DNA of 64,000 nt from Clitopilus passeckerianus (GCA_944990035.1 CALYLX010000126.1:124001-188000), one strand, 5' to 3'. Shown: positions 34,409-47,208, counted from the first letter of the stretch. The notes: generated by a model not told the origin, from the letters alone. Translations and numbers: made by a program.

Positions 34409-36688
34409 CAGTGTTGTTCCGGTTAATGACTAGTTATAACTAGTCACGATAACCAGTTATTGGTTATAACTACCACACCGGAAAGTTGGAGTTTTCTGCA
34501 CGACCTAAGCTTGAACATAAACCGGTAGTTTAGGTGCACGCTTACATGAATCCGAAAAATTGCTTTAAACTTGGAATTTCAGCGTACCTTGAAGTTATAC
34601 TGAAATGTACCATTTAGAGGTTCGTTTCGGTGTCAGTATTGTGTCCGTCTAAACTCGGGGTTTAGGCCAACCGAGAACGTGTCCCGAATCAGTCGATTTC
34701 GCGAGCAATCTCAGCCTTGCAGGAACTACTGTTTCTGGGACCACTGAATTGACCTATTTCGGTATAGATTTCGCACCCAATCAAACCCCTACCTAAACGG
34801 GAAGTATCGAGTACAATAGAACGCCTCCTGAACTAGGCGGTTTTGTAAGGAATTCAAGAACAATTGAAAGTCAAGAATTCAGTGGTCCCTAAACTGCTAC
34901 CAAAACCGGAAGTATTGCTGAAAATGAAAGAACAATTGAAACGGCAAGTTTAGGAAACCATTGATACTTCTCCAGAATATGGACCGAAACCTGACATTTC
35001 GGTGGAATCAAAATAAAGCGGCGGATGATCGTACGCTCGTCGGAGGGGGAGTGTACGCTCATCGTACGCCCAGCGTCGGCAGTGTTGTCGTGTCTTTTAA
35101 AGCAAATACACATGTGTTTTTGAGGTTGGAAGACCTCCTCCAGACTTCTATGATCCCAGGCGTCCTGCAGAACCATCAAGAGGGAAAGATTCCCCTGTAA
35201 GTCGCTCTCAGAATGAGGGGACATCTTGCCGACGGTGGGCGTACGATGAGTGTACACTCCCCTCCGACGAGAGTACGATCATCCGCCGCTTTATTCCGGT
35301 TCTCCTTAAACGTTGGGTTTCAGTCCATATTTAGTACAAGTATTAATGCGTTCCTAAATGTGCCGTTTCAATTGTTCTTTCATTTCTATCTATACTTCCG
35401 GTTTTGGTACCAGTTTAGGGACCACCAAACTCCCAAGTTTCAATTGTTCTCAAATTCCTCACGAAACCGCCCATTTAGGGAGGTGTTCTATTGTACTTGA
35501 TACCTCTCGTTTAGGGAGGGCTTTGATTAGCACCGAAATCTGTACCAAAAGAGGCCAAATTGGTAGTCCCGGAAACGGTAGTTTGTGCAAAGCTGAGATT
35601 GCCCACGAAATTAACTGCTTCGGGACACGTTCTCGGTCGGCTTAAACCCCAAGTTTGGGCGGGCACAATACTGACACCAAAACAAACCTCAAAATGGTAC
35701 ATTTTAGCGCAACTTCAAGGTGGGCCGAAATTTCCAGTTTAAAGGAGTATTTCGGGTTCATCTAAGAGTGTACCTAAACTACCGGTTTAGGTTCATATTT
35801 AGGTCGTACCGAAAACTCCAACTTTCCGGTGTGTACGGTTAAATAACTGGTGACTGCTGATGTTGCGTGGGAGTTTTAGCCCACTTACTAAATCAGGTAA
35901 TAGATCCGTTACATAATACAGATAACCAGTGATTTTTTGGGCTAAGATTCGCTGAGGATTCGCCAAAATTGGCCCCTCTCGCCATACGATGATGTTTAAA
36001 ATTTCAGCCAGTAAGTTAGGAATAGGAATTTGAGCTCATATCTACCTGGGTAGGATGCCGAAGCTGTTGTGAGCGGGGGTATGTAGCACTTGTGATCGCA
36101 GACTCAGCGTGCTTTTTTCGTTGGCTTTCATGTCACAGATGTACCTGCTCGACTGATACTGAGCTTACATTTCGAGAAATAGGCACCGCTACCTCCAATA
36201 CAAAGGCTCTAAATGCGAAGGTACCAGAATACCTCTGTGTCTACAACTTCCCAGTCATTTCGGTGGAGCTTGTGTCTTCAGCAATCTTGAGTTTCCTAAC
36301 TGAGTGCTAGAGCTCTCTATCTCTATCTCACTATCCCACCAGTATTGGAGGCAAAAAAGGCACCACAGGATTCAGAGATTCATCATCTCTACGCTGCTTT
36401 GAATTCTGCATCCTGCCCGCCTCAAGTTCGCAAGTGGGCTTCCGAAGACTCTAAGTAATAATTCTCTAAAGCCAACAGTGGGGTAATAACCAGCTACTTG
36501 GAGAACGCGGCCAGAATGCGCAGTGTAACTCTCAGAAGACCTACGTCCGAATAAGGTAATAGTACGGCTACGGACAGTCCCACCATCACGCGCTGGTTAC
36601 GAGTTAATAACTGTAGTTAATAACTTTGGTTATTTGACTAGTTATTAACCGTAACTGGCCCACATCAATTAATAACTGCCCAACACTG
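34409..36688. mobile_element. Non-autonomous DNA transposon-like element, hAT-like ends
   Basis: Both ends read CAGTGTTG inwards (34409-34416, and as its complement 36681-36688). Each end is followed by a cluster of GTTAATNACTAGT / GTTATAAC / GTTATTAAC motifs (34,430-34,480 and 36,595-36,665). CAGTG-type termini with subterminal repeats are typical of hAT elements, which is known biology; the assignment here is inference. The 8-base flanks (CCCTGAAC and TGTCACGG) do not match, so no target-site duplication is seen. There is no transposase frame. The interior is mostly the fold-back listed separately; 35,850-36,590 holds nothing recognised. Confidence 0.5.
34471..35843. repeat. Long inverted repeat (fold-back), arms about 0.6 kb
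   Basis: The left arm (about 34,471-35,076) and right arm (about 35,227-35,843) are inverted copies around a spacer of about 150 bases. Outer ends: CACACCGGAAAGTTGGAGTT against AACTCCAACTTTCCGGTGTG. Inner ends are the best conserved: AAAGCGGCGGATGATCGTAC at about 35,016 against its complement at about 35,271-35,290, followed inward by the CTCGTCGGAGGGG and CATCGTACGCCCA blocks. The transcript would form a hairpin of about 600 bp with scattered mismatches. All frames within it are by-products of the repeat. Confidence 0.85.
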
Positions 36689-38410
36689 TGTCACGGTTTG
36701 CGACGGCCGCTACTAGATGAAGGACGTTGAAAAAGCAAGATCAGACGATCGCCAAAGAAAGAAATGAGATTAGATGTACCTTCGGGCAACTAGGCTGCGG
36801 GATTCTCGTTGCAACAGTTCTTCGACCGGATGTGTGATGAGAGGGTTGATGAAATGGGTCATGACACCCCGACGGTAGTGCCACGAGTCGGCTCTTCACC
36901 AATGCCTTCCGAAATCGAGGGATATAGGGCTTAGAGGTTGTCCCTCCCATAGAGCAAAACAAGCAAGTACGATCCTCGATTGGTAACGGGATCCGCTTGT
37001 TTTACGTGTCCGCATAGTTGAACAGTGACGAAAGCAGATTACTTGCAAGAGCTTTGAGCGAGTCTGCGTCTCCTCCGAAGCCGAGCTTCGGAAGTAGGTC
37101 ACAGAAACGGCGCACTCGGGCGATCGGCTGCTTGGGTGGCGACAATGTTCCATCTAACTGGCAGGCCAAGCACCTTGTGTAAACGAGCGGGTAGGGAAAC
37201 ATGAAACCTGCGTTTTTGCTGACGAGGTGGCTAATTCAGGCGGGACTGGGAATGATCGGAAGATTCGATGGTTTAGATCCGTGTTAGGACTACATCCGTG
37301 GCGCTTCGTGCGAGTGAACATTGATATTGCTGGCCAAAATGTTGTGCATGCGCGTAGGGTTGGTGTGCCTATCGAGCTCGCGGGAAGACCTGAAGGGTAG
37401 GGGGACACCCGCCTCACAATCACCTACGTAGTCCTGCATCAGGGGTTGACGGGAGTAGAAGGTATGGCTGCGGTGTAGGAGGGAAACAAGGGGGCAGGAA
37501 CTGCGAAGCTTGGTCCTAGGAGATGGAGGTAAAGAGTCACGTCTTGACGCGGTCCCAAGCTTTCGGTAGCATATGACACAAACTTCTAAGAAGGCACGAA
37601 GACATCAGTATCTCGTAAACGGGTAGATGGTATGTTTATTCACCAACGAGATCCAGCAAAAGACGAAACATCCTTTAAATACCCGGCCTACATGTATCGG
37701 GACTCGGCATGTTATGTGCCTTCTACGCTCGAATGTGAATGTTGAGGAATGAAGGATAGAAGGGCACGTGCGTCGAGTGGTAGCGTAAGTAGTTAGATCT
37801 GTCGAAAGACTGGTAGGGCGGAGAGGTAATGGAAAGGCCGTGTCAAGTCGTGACAGATTTTTCGGATGATCTGGCCAAGTGTGATGTTGTGTACATTTAT
37901 GCAGAAGGTCAGCCCATTTGTGAGGGCATATGACGCTGGTGGTTCCAGATGCGAGAAATGAATTGGTGGTGAGGATCAAGGCTTCGACTATCAGAGTCTA
38001 CTGAGAATCGTGGCCACGTTTGACGTTTAACTGGAGAACATGCGAACATGTCCTGTGGCATTTGGAGTGATTGGATCCATTCGAAGGCTGGGAAGGAAAA
38101 ACTGGTCGACTAGAACCTCCGTATTGGTATGCTGACGTTGAAATGATGTCGCGATGAGATAGTCGTATCGTGCGAAGGTGCGCGGCAGTCTTGTGGACAA
38201 ATGACGCGAACCAGCGGACTGAAGATATTTTTAGCACTCGCTGAACAGAGATTGTGCGTATTCACAGGATTCTTTGCTGATCTTGACAGATGATTAGTGC
38301 ACTTCGAAGCCTACACCCGCCAAGAGGGGCGAGAAAAGAGCCAAATAGCGTTGTGAAGCTGACTCGTTGAGAAAGGCAAGCAGTTAGGCGGGATGAAGGG
38401 AAGAGTGAAG
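36689..38410 (-). pseudogene. Decayed minus-strand partner block, copy 5
   Basis: Left of telobox 5 and right of the transposon-like element. Similarity to copies 3 and 8 is seen at about 37,980-38,060 (AAGGCTTCGACTATCAGAGT followed by a GAGAACATGCGAACATG-like run), the sequence that repeats at about 27,460 and 48,290. Several minus frames of 60-120 codons remain, none joined convincingly. Product unknown. Confidence 0.3.
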
Positions 38411-38467
38411 AGGGTTAGGGTTACCCTTTTTGGTAAATTCTCCTTCCTTCGTTCCATCACCATCTCT
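38411..38467 (+). repeat. Telobox element copy 5
   Basis: AGGGTTAGGGTTACCCTTTT, TGGTAAATTCTCCTTCCTTC, GTTCCATCACCATCTC. A TACGTCAT site follows at 38,529. Confidence 0.75.
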
Positions 38468-40208
38468 ACCTTCAAAATCGAGATCTGAAAAGAAAGCAGA
38501 AACGAAAAAAAACCACCTCCAGACCACCTACGTCATGACAAGAACTACCTTCCCATTGGCTGCAGACCTGTCTGTGATCAACGTTGTGCATGAGAGGGCA
38601 AATACCTCAAAGCTTTCGGCTCCAGCTAAGGTCGTGTCGGCTGTCCAAAATCACCCAAAACTCTAAACGGAGCTGGAACTACCGCGGAAGTACATGTCCT
38701 CGATCTAATGGCCCGGAAGAACTTGAAATGCCCCCAATCTGTTGGATCCTGCCATTCTCCCGTCGATTGGACACCCAGGGCTTTGTTAGTAAATCCCGCT
38801 CCGTTTCCCGAAAATTTCCTGGCTTGTAGATCATGAGTCCTCTCGAAACCCTCGAATGACTCGGAGTCCAGCACCGCATATATGCATACTCTCGGACAGA
38901 ACGGTGCATCCTAATGGTGGATGACTTCGCGTCGGCCAGGCGAACTCAGGGAAAACCTCGATTCTTCTCTGGCATCTGCCCACCGCCCTCTGTCCGTCGG
39001 TCGAGCTGGTTCGCACATGCCTTTGGCATGCAGCCCTTTCGCTCCAACCGACTTCATCTTGACGTTACACCTCCGGCAGCTGACACGCCCTCGCCATCCA
39101 AGCGGATCCCGCCAGTCGCACCTCGCGATAGGAACAAACGAAGACCACATACGCCGAAGGAGTCTGAGGCATTTCGATATTCCCACCACAAGATTTTTCC
39201 CGTTTCAATGTTGAACAGGCCCTTGAATCCGACCACTTCGTCATGCTTCCCCCCTGCCCACGCCTCGAAAAACTACGGACAAGTCGATTCTACGGCTGGT
39301 ACAAAGAAGACGTCAGGGGTTTCTCCTGCATCTACTGTCAGTTTTGTCAAAGGTATGTACTGCGACGTGCCCTGATAATAGTTTTGACCTCTCCTCTAGA
39401 TGTTTAAACTTGCTGGCAGATACAGTGCCTTGACTTTGGGACCTGGCTAAACGCGCAGTGCTTTCGCAGATGTACATTTAGCTCATTCTACCTGGGCCGC
39501 TTCAATCACTTACAGTCGGATGTTTTAGGCTACTATCACAAAGCCGGTGACCGCGACAATCCGCGCCTCCCGCTATGTCCATGGAGTGGCTGTCCAGAGC
39601 CCGACTTCCGCCCACCAATCGTGGACGAGTGTTTTGATCCCACTTTTGCTGCTCGTTGACACTTGCGTTCACCTCACCATTGTCATTGTCGTCGCCTCTC
39701 TCCTTCTCTCCACTTTCCCTCTTACGCTATTCTGTGAATCCTCCAACCTGCCCCGGCCCCTCACCTCACAGCCCGTATAAACGTTGCAAGTCCGTGGGTG
39801 ACGGAGACGGACAGGAGTTTTTGGAGTTAGGAAGAGGCAGGAGACAATGAGAATTCGATTCGGCTATCTTTCATCTCACGTAGTATCCCCTCTTGACGCC
39901 AGGGATCCGTACCTCTCATCTCAGCCTTCATTTTAAGCGTCTCAGAACGAAACATAGGGAATGAGAAGCATTTGAACACACGGTATATGAGGCGAAGGGA
40001 TGATGATTTTTTTTGTGTGGAGGCGTCGTAATGCAGAATTCCGAAGTTGTACCATGTCGTTCCAAGTATGAACAGCAACAAATGCATGCCTAGCGAGCGC
40101 TTATCAGGCGATATCCTTGCATGTCAACCCGGGCGCTTACCAACTCTTTCCTCCTTCCCCCATCGGCTTCTACAGTCCCACCCTCATTGACCATCAAGAC
40201 TCACTCAG
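38468..40208. repeat. Upstream spacer module of NLR-D
   Basis: Matches 55,250-56,110 in several blocks: ATCCTCTC...ACCCTCAA, GCACCTCGCGATAGGAACAA at about 39,118 against GCACTTCGTGATCGGAGCGA at about 55,790, and CTCCTCTAGATGTTTAAAC at about 39,393 against CTCCTTTCAGATGGTTAGAC at about 56,090. The last match keeps an intron-acceptor-like CAG/TAG followed by ATG, so an old gene may underlie it, but no frame survives in both. GGGCGCTTACC at 40,131-40,141 is the NLR leader motif. Confidence 0.45.
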
Positions 40209-43200
40209 ATGAGCGGATTCACGAAATGGCTCGGGAAGAAATCGAAGAAGAAGGACACGCCCATTATTGACACCGCCCAATCAACCCAATCGTTTCCTTC
40301 CCCCGACACCCACAATCCAAAATCACCGTCTCCTGATCACTCTTCTACTCAATCTCTTGCAGTCACTCAGCAAGCTCAGATTGCACCAGCTGATGAGGCT
40401 ACAGCTGCAGCTGCATCGACACCTTCGGCTGAAGCCTCAACCCAAGTTGTTAGCCAGGCCATCGATGCACCTACGGCCGATCGCACTGCAATTCCTATTC
40501 TTGATGCACCTGTAGCCATCCTTGATATCACTGCTACAGTCTCGCCGACTAATAGTACCCAAGGACCGCCAACGCACTATTCATCCATGCATATCCCCGC
40601 GGTCGAAATCTTCCCTCCATCCTCGACTCCTGTTTTCGAACCTGGCAGATCTGCTTCTCCCACTGCCAATGCGGTTCAGGACACCAGGCCAGCTCTACTC
40701 GTTTCAACTTCAGTTCATCATGTGACTGAAGCACCCGTTACGATCGGGCCACCCCAGACCCATCTTTCGCCTGTGCCAAATCATCCGTCGTCATTGATGA
40801 ACGTTGAATCAAGCACCTTCTCTGCGAAAGGAGATCTCATGCTCAGTAATTATGTGACGAATATATATAACGAGAAGCTAGCAGAAATATCAGGTAACGA
40901 CCCTTCCGCTCGTGCTCCTTCTGCTACATAGACTGAAAGTCGCTCTATTACAGAACGTCAACGAAAAATTGCAGATTGGCTATCACCACTGAACTACCCA
41001 GCGATCCAGAAAGATACCTACGAGAAGGTCGTTCGAGGCACTGGACAGTGGCTCATCCATGACCCAATCTTCGATGACTGGATTTCACAGGAGACAGGTA
41101 CGCTTTGGGGAACCGGTATTCGTGAGTATGGTTTTAGTATGGTTCAAGAGACGTGGCTCTGAATATCACACCTCCACTGGCAGCCGGCGCGGGAAAGACG
41201 CATTTAACGTAGGAGGTCGTGTTTCAGCGGCATTCTCGACACTAAACAAATGGCAGGTCAATCGTCGTACACCATCTACAAGGACTTGTCGACGCGGAAT
41301 CATCCAGGACCAACAATCTAGCGGCAGTTGTATACGTTTACTGCCGATACAATGACGAGCTCTCGACTACGCAGATTCTTGCGTCTATGCTGAAGCAGCT
41401 AGTAGAAGATAACGAAGCAGCAGCATCCCGCGTCGAGCAGACCCTATACAATCCCTGCACGAAGAAACAAACTCCATACACTCTGTATGAACTTCTTGCA
41501 TCATTACAAGGCGCACTCGAGTTATTCCCTAAAGCCTTCATCGTGGTGGATGCACTGGACGAAATCCGGCAGGATGATGTTCGATATGACCTCGTCAGGA
41601 CCCTACTCACCCTTGAACAACATCTTTTCTTAACATCTCGAGATATACCCCTGGAAGGCATCCTCACACCGCATTTCAAGATCCGCGCACCAAGCAAGGA
41701 CTTTCAGTTGTTCATCACTCGTGAACTGAAACGGTTTCCTAAAATCAATTCGCTTCTTGAGAAGAAACCACAAGTGCTCGTGGAGATCACGCAAGCCATT
41801 GAGAGCAAATCCGATGGGATGTATGTGGTCCAAATGGTCATGATAATGCTCCATTCTTACTCAACAAATAATAGGTTTCTGCTTTCAGCCCTGCAACTTG
41901 CGGCATTGCGGGGTGTCACCAGCATCAAGAGCCTTCGTCATGCCATTAGTCAACTACCAACCACATTGGCAGACATGTACCACTTGACCTTAAAGCGTAT
42001 CAAGGACCAGGATGAAGAGGAGGCATCCTTGGCCCTGAGAGCAATCCTATGGGTCACGCATGCCACGTGTTCAATGGAGATTGACGAGCTTCTAATGGCA
42101 CTCTCAGTTGACCCTGAGGGCATTGAACTTGACTCGGAGGCTCTCACAAATGAGAGCACACTTGTGTCAGCATGTTTAGGGCTGGTGACAGTCGAGATAG
42201 AAAACAGGACCGTGCGCTTAGTCCGTGCGTATTATCACCTCCATGTTTGGTCAATCAGAATGTCTTTGAATGTGTCCATAGATTTTACAGCTCAGAACTT
42301 TTTTGCTTCTCACCGCACTGGGATTTTTGAAGCGCCACAAGCTCACATAGCTTCCGTCTGTGCCGGATATCTGCAACTTTCTGGATACAACTGGGCGGGC
42401 TTGGGCAGTAACATTGATTTGGATAAGTTTGCTGGCTCAAGACCATTCTGTGCCTATGCTTGTCAGAATCTTGGCCTTCACCTGGCCCAAATTCTGGCAG
42501 ACCCTAACACCTCCGAGGAAATCCCTCAGACTGTGTTACATTTTTTCCTTGGACAGCCTTCTCTGCTATTGCAAGTGGGTAATGCCCTGCATGTTGGGGG
42601 CGCAGCCCATTTTGCATGCTTTCACAGTCTTGTACCATTGGTAGACCAGTTCTTTGGAGATGTCAACACATTTTCCACTTCTGGGTATACACCACTCTAC
42701 TATGCCTGCAGAAGAGGCTACACAACCATGGTGGCCCATCTCCTCTCAAACTTTAACATTGGGGTGAATGACTCTGTGGCTTCTGGAGAGCAGATGACCC
42801 CCCTTTATGTTGCGGCCGAGGAGGGAGATGATTCCACTGTTAGGCTGCTTCTTTCCACCCCCGGTATAAATATTAATGCAGAGAATGGGAACAAGTGGAC
42901 TGCACTCCACATTGCATCTCTACAGGACTATGATTCCATTGTCAAGCTGCTTCTTGCAACCCCCGGTATAAATGTGAATGCAGAGAATGGGGAAAAGTTG
43001 ACTGCACTCCACGTTGCATCTGATTGGGGCCTTGATTCCATTGTCAACCTGCTTCTTGCCACCCCTGGTATAGATGTAAATGCAAGGGGCAATAATGGAG
43101 AGACTGCTCTTTTCTGTGCTTCACGGGATAGTCATATCTCAGTTGTACAGCAGCTTCTCAACTTTCCTGGCATAGAAATCAATGCTCAGAATGAAAATGG

Positions 43201-43447
43201 ATGGACTGCACTTCACATTGCATCTTTTGCTGGGGAAAGGCAGGTAGCCCCACTGCTGCTTGACTTTCCTGGCATTGAGGTCAATGCAAAAACAACTGGA
43301 GATGCTGCAGGCGAGCTAGTAGGCTTCACAGCACTTGATATGGCCATCAAGATGGGCCAGCAGGGTATTGTTATGTTGTTTAAGGAGCGGGGATACACCA
43401 ATGATGACTTAGACATGGATACTATATCTGACACACGGCCACTGTAG
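40209..43447 (+). CDS. NLR-D: NACHT-ankyrin protein with long head, intact
   Basis: Exons 40209-40893, 40954-41121, 41184-41208, 41257-41820, 41875-42224 and 42282-43447 join to 985 codons with no stop. The head is the longest but one (228 residues): MSGFTKWLGKKSKKKDTPII, then Ala/Thr/Ser/Pro-rich disorder and a diverged pre-NACHT motif (SLMNVESSTFSAKGDLM). NACHT: WLSPLNYPAIQKD, GAGKTHLTS, VYVYCRYNDELSTTQILASM, IVVDALDEI, LTSRDIPL. Exon 6 starts DFTAQNFF and has about eight ankyrin units; the three at about 42,860-43,080 are nearly copies of each other in DNA. C terminus DTISDTRPL. Introns 4 (41821-41874, 54 nt) and 5 (42225-42281, 57 nt) are in-phase and stop-free, so unspliced RNA would also translate across them. 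Confidence 0.9.
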
Positions 43448-45330
43448 ACAATCAGACAATTTACTCTATACCTACATATCTTGTCCATATCAGCCATCTC
43501 ATTGACATTATACTGTACTTTGTGGAACATTAGAGTATAGCTTCTCCATCTGTATTCTCTCCCATATCCTCCATTATCATGCATCACATAATATAATACT
43601 CTTCAAAATCTTCAATATATTGTTATGATTCCCCTTGTTGCTACGTTAGCCTATACAAGAAGCATTTGAACGCCATGACTTACCTATTTACAGCTTGTTT
43701 CCCTGTTGCAACTTGTTTCTCAAAGGCTGAATTGCCCCAGATGCTTCATGCAGGGTTTGCTGCTATAGTTTGCAAGGTGTCCTCATCGTCGTTTCCAGAG
43801 GGGAGGAAACAGCAACAAGAAATTGTTCATTTCGGCATGAGAGAGGTCTGATAAGAAGGGAAGACGCATCCATTAGAACTGTCGATCATGAAGCATCAAG
43901 AATACATTGTTATCTTACCTACGCGTACGACCTTGACGTAGCGGCCTATGTTCCGATTCTCAGGAGCCAATCATCACTTTGATGATTGCTCCAGCGTCCA
44001 ATGAATCACAACGTCCTCCCGAAGGCGCTTTGGAAGGTTCGGCTGCCCCATCGTTGATAACTAGGCCTACTGCGGTGGCTACTCGTCAATGAGAGCATGG
44101 CGAGCACAGCCCAGGCCCGAGGAGAACCAGGAGTCTGAGCACAGGACACACTGGTCCAATAGCTGGAGGGATGTAGCAAGAGTCGGAAGGACGAGGAGTT
44201 TGCCTGAAAGTTCGGCGGAAGGAGTGTTCCGGGATGCGAATTTCCACGACAAGTTGAGCTGAGTTGAAATGCAGGCAGACTCAGGAGAGTGTTTGTGCAA
44301 GATCGGGCGGGTTAGCAGTTTCGAGGTGGCGTTCGCGAGGAATGGATGGGGCCGAAGTATGAAGCTGCTGGTGTACGTTCAGCTGGCCAGAGGAGTGCAC
44401 AGGGAGGTTCCGACGCTGCCAGATGGGTTATCATCGCGATTCTGTTGTGCCGTTCGTTCCAGGGTGCTTCCAGGAGGTGTAGTAGGTGGGTACATAGTCG
44501 CCACGGAGCATTCATTGAGAGTTATGGGCTGACGCGATGAGTTAGCAAAACGGACGAATGAGAGAGCATTAATTCATACCAAGTTCAGTCGCTATAATTG
44601 CCTATGGCGCCGTTGAGGGCTCGTGCTCGTGTTTCAGTGGGAGAGCCTGGGTTTAAGGAGTCTCCGGCGGTTCTGATGATTCCTGTTGGCGAGAGAGGAG
44701 GGCCTCTGAGAGCGTACAGTCGTCCCTTTGATCACACGCTTGGCGTGTAGGGTAATGAAGATACATCGAAGGGAATCTGGACGATTTCTGTTAGGCAAGA
44801 ATTGAATATCCCTGTAGATAGACAAACATACCATTCGTAGCCGGCCTTGAGTTCCCTTGACGGCTTTGCATAGATTGTTGACACCTAGAGGGCTCCCCGA
44901 GCATTTGAACGCGTCTTCGTGTGGGTAGGCTACACGTTGAATATTGCTTAAAAAAAGGGAAAGAATCGATGCTACAGTAAAAGAGATATCAGCCTTCCGT
45001 GCTGGTCAATTAGGAAGTGAACACTTACCAAGGCTAGCAATTCCGAGCGTTGTCCTAATTTATACCTAATAAAACAGAATGAAGGCGAATTAACGGTCGT
45101 AGAGATGGAAAGAGGCTAAGTTTGCTCACAAGATTCGTGGTTCATCAGGTCAAGATGTAGTTGAAACAGCGAATGGCTAAATGCCGAGAGAGCGGTCGGG
45201 GAGGGAGCAGGAAGTTCCTGGATGATGTATGGAAGGGAAGCATTTTGGATTTGGTCGATAATGACTCTGAGTGCAATGAGCAGGGGAAAGTTTAAAGCAG
45301 GTGAGCGCAGGAGCAAAGGGACCAGATTCT
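43448..45330 (-). pseudogene. Decayed minus-strand partner block, copy 6 (convergent with NLR-D)
   Basis: Aligns with the blocks at 53,400-55,166 and 60,700-62,546. Conserved splice-like signals on the minus strand include GTGAGCAAAC after ATGAACCACGAATCTT (about 45,120-45,145), GTAAGTGTTC after GCTAGCCTTG (about 45,030), and GTAAGATAAC (about 43,910). Coding-like pieces such as QNRRRLLKPRLSH and LMDASSLLIRPLS are present but interrupted by stops. The 3' end carries SIWGNSAFEKQV, matching copies 7 and 9. A former protein gene is likely; product not recognised. Confidence 0.4.
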
Positions 45331-45385
45331 GGTTAGGGTTACCATTTCGGTCACCTTCGCCTTCCTTCGCACCACCACCAACTCT
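45331..45385 (+). repeat. Telobox element copy 6
   Basis: GGTTAGGGTTACCATTTCGG, TCACCTTCGCCTTCCTTCGC, ACCACCACC. A TACGTCAT site follows at 45,425. Confidence 0.75.
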
Positions 45386-46990
45386 CACCTCAAAATCGAA
45401 GGAGCTCTACTCATGCACAGTCTCTACGTCATAACCATGCGAGAACAAAAAATGTCACCCTCTTCTATTATTGAGATCTTCAGCTAGGTCGTTGGAATCA
45501 TCTCGACATTCTCAAGCCGGAAAAGTACTCACTTGCAAGTGGAACTGCACCATCTCACGACTGCTCTCCAATGGTGCTAGCATGCCGTATAATTCAGTCA
45601 AGCAAACGTGACAGGACCTCCGCGCACTGCGGTCTCTCTGTCACTCAAGTCGAGCCATTCTGAGTCCAGCCGCCTTCAAGCTTCGAACTTCGACTTGTTT
45701 CGTTCCCTCCGACCAACGCCCTGACGAATTGACCTCGACTCACAGTCTCCGGGATTCGGCCCCAGCCCATGTGTTTCCTCCTCCCAAGTCCCACAGCACA
45801 CTTGAGACCCGTGTTGTGCACGGGGACGCATATAGCGACAGGTAAAAATAAATATCTTCTGAACCATTCTAGTTTATTCACGCCCTCGCCGCGCTTGTAG
45901 ACCTCCGGTGTCCGAAGCTCCAAGCTGGTTTGAACCCCTTCAGTATGCATGTTTTTGAGGTCAACTGCGCCGTCTAGCCCGGCCGGCGGTCACTCAGCTC
46001 AGGAGGAGTCGTGGAGAACCTTTTACTCCGAGATGGCTCATCAACCACCTGGCTTGTGCTTCGGAAGTCGCCAGCAAAAGCCCCGCCTTTATCCTCAGTA
46101 TCGCTTATACCAGCCGCATCCTATCGCCTACAACAGGCATGAGCACGAGCGTGCCCAGCGACCCTGAAAACGCTTGAAGAAGAGGAGCATCACGACAGCG
46201 TTCAAGAATCCCTCCTGCTGCTGCGAACATCTTTACACAACCCTTTGTCGCACCCCTCACCGACTCCTCCTCTTATCTGCCAGCAAGAATCTCACCATTG
46301 TATGGGTAGCCGGACGGACTGAAATCAGGCCGTTGTCTGCACCCACATTACACGATGGCGACCCCTAAGGCAAAACCGACGAGCGAGATACGTCGTACCC
46401 TAGCGTCATGAACGAATGTCAAGATGAGACCCAACCTCGCCACTTCACCCAATTTCTCCGTGAAAACTTGAACGATGCGAGGCAACCTGCTGAATTTGCG
46501 AGGACACCGAGGTAAGCGGATTCTCGACTGTAGAAATGTGCCTCTTTGCTAATCCGTCCAGATAGCCCTTTTGCGCAACCGTCTGATGCGACTACTCAGT
46601 TGAACCAGGGGAAATAATTGGGGACTTCAGTCTAGCCGTCTACGCCATGACTGACGAGCACTGGCTTCCCCGTCGCGATCATCGTTTTAAAAAACGTACC
46701 GTCACCTCCATGAAGGATCGAGGTGAACATTTTTTCCCCTCATGACTCGCTCACTTTTGCTCACGATGACCTGCTCTCTTCCCGGCCCTTTCCGCGTCTC
46801 CCAATCCGACTTCCTACCGCCCTGCTGGTTAGTGGACCAGAGAAGCTGCGGTATCTCCTACAGTCGATAGGGTATCGTCATGCAAGCGAGTATCGAATCG
46901 AATTCGGAGGTTCTTTCGAGAGGGTTGTGAGAGATAGATGTTCGCGTTTGATGTGTTGTACCATCGAATTATGCTAGAGAACGCCACAAC
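45386..46990. other. Spacer with small plus-strand frames, no gene supported
   Basis: A short frame starting at 46,409 (MNECQDETQPRHFTQFLREN) ends at a GTAAG donor-like site near 46,513 and looks protein-like. I could not find its other exons. Other frames (45949-46167, 46174-46368, 46723-46977) carry no motif. Confidence 0.3.
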
Positions 46991-47050
46991 TCAGGCAAAC
47001 ACCTATCACCATTAGGTACCATTTCTAATGTAACCCTAGTTCCGAAACTG

Positions 47051-47077
47051 AATATATCAATATCAATATCAATATTT
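47051..47077. repeat. Short simple repeat (ATCAAT)n
   Basis: AATATATCAATATCAATATC followed by AATATTT. About four units of a six-base repeat. Confidence 0.8.
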
Positions 47078-47208
47078 TGCCTTTGCTTATCAGTCTCAGT
47101 GTACACTATTCTGCGCCAATTTGCCAATCGGGCGATGGTATGACTCCGCCTTCTCTCCCTCCGCCTTTGCGAGGCGCGTCAAGCTGAGGCTGAGCTCACC
47201 GGGCAGAC

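Noticed and set aside
34889..35702. Frames of 60-122 codons within the fold-back
   Set aside because: They mirror each other on the two arms and both strands, and carry no protein motif; they are by-products of the inverted repeat.
34401..36696. 8 bp target-site duplication for the hAT-like element
   Set aside because: The flanks CCCTGAAC and TGTCACGG do not match, so insertion by a hAT enzyme is not proven.
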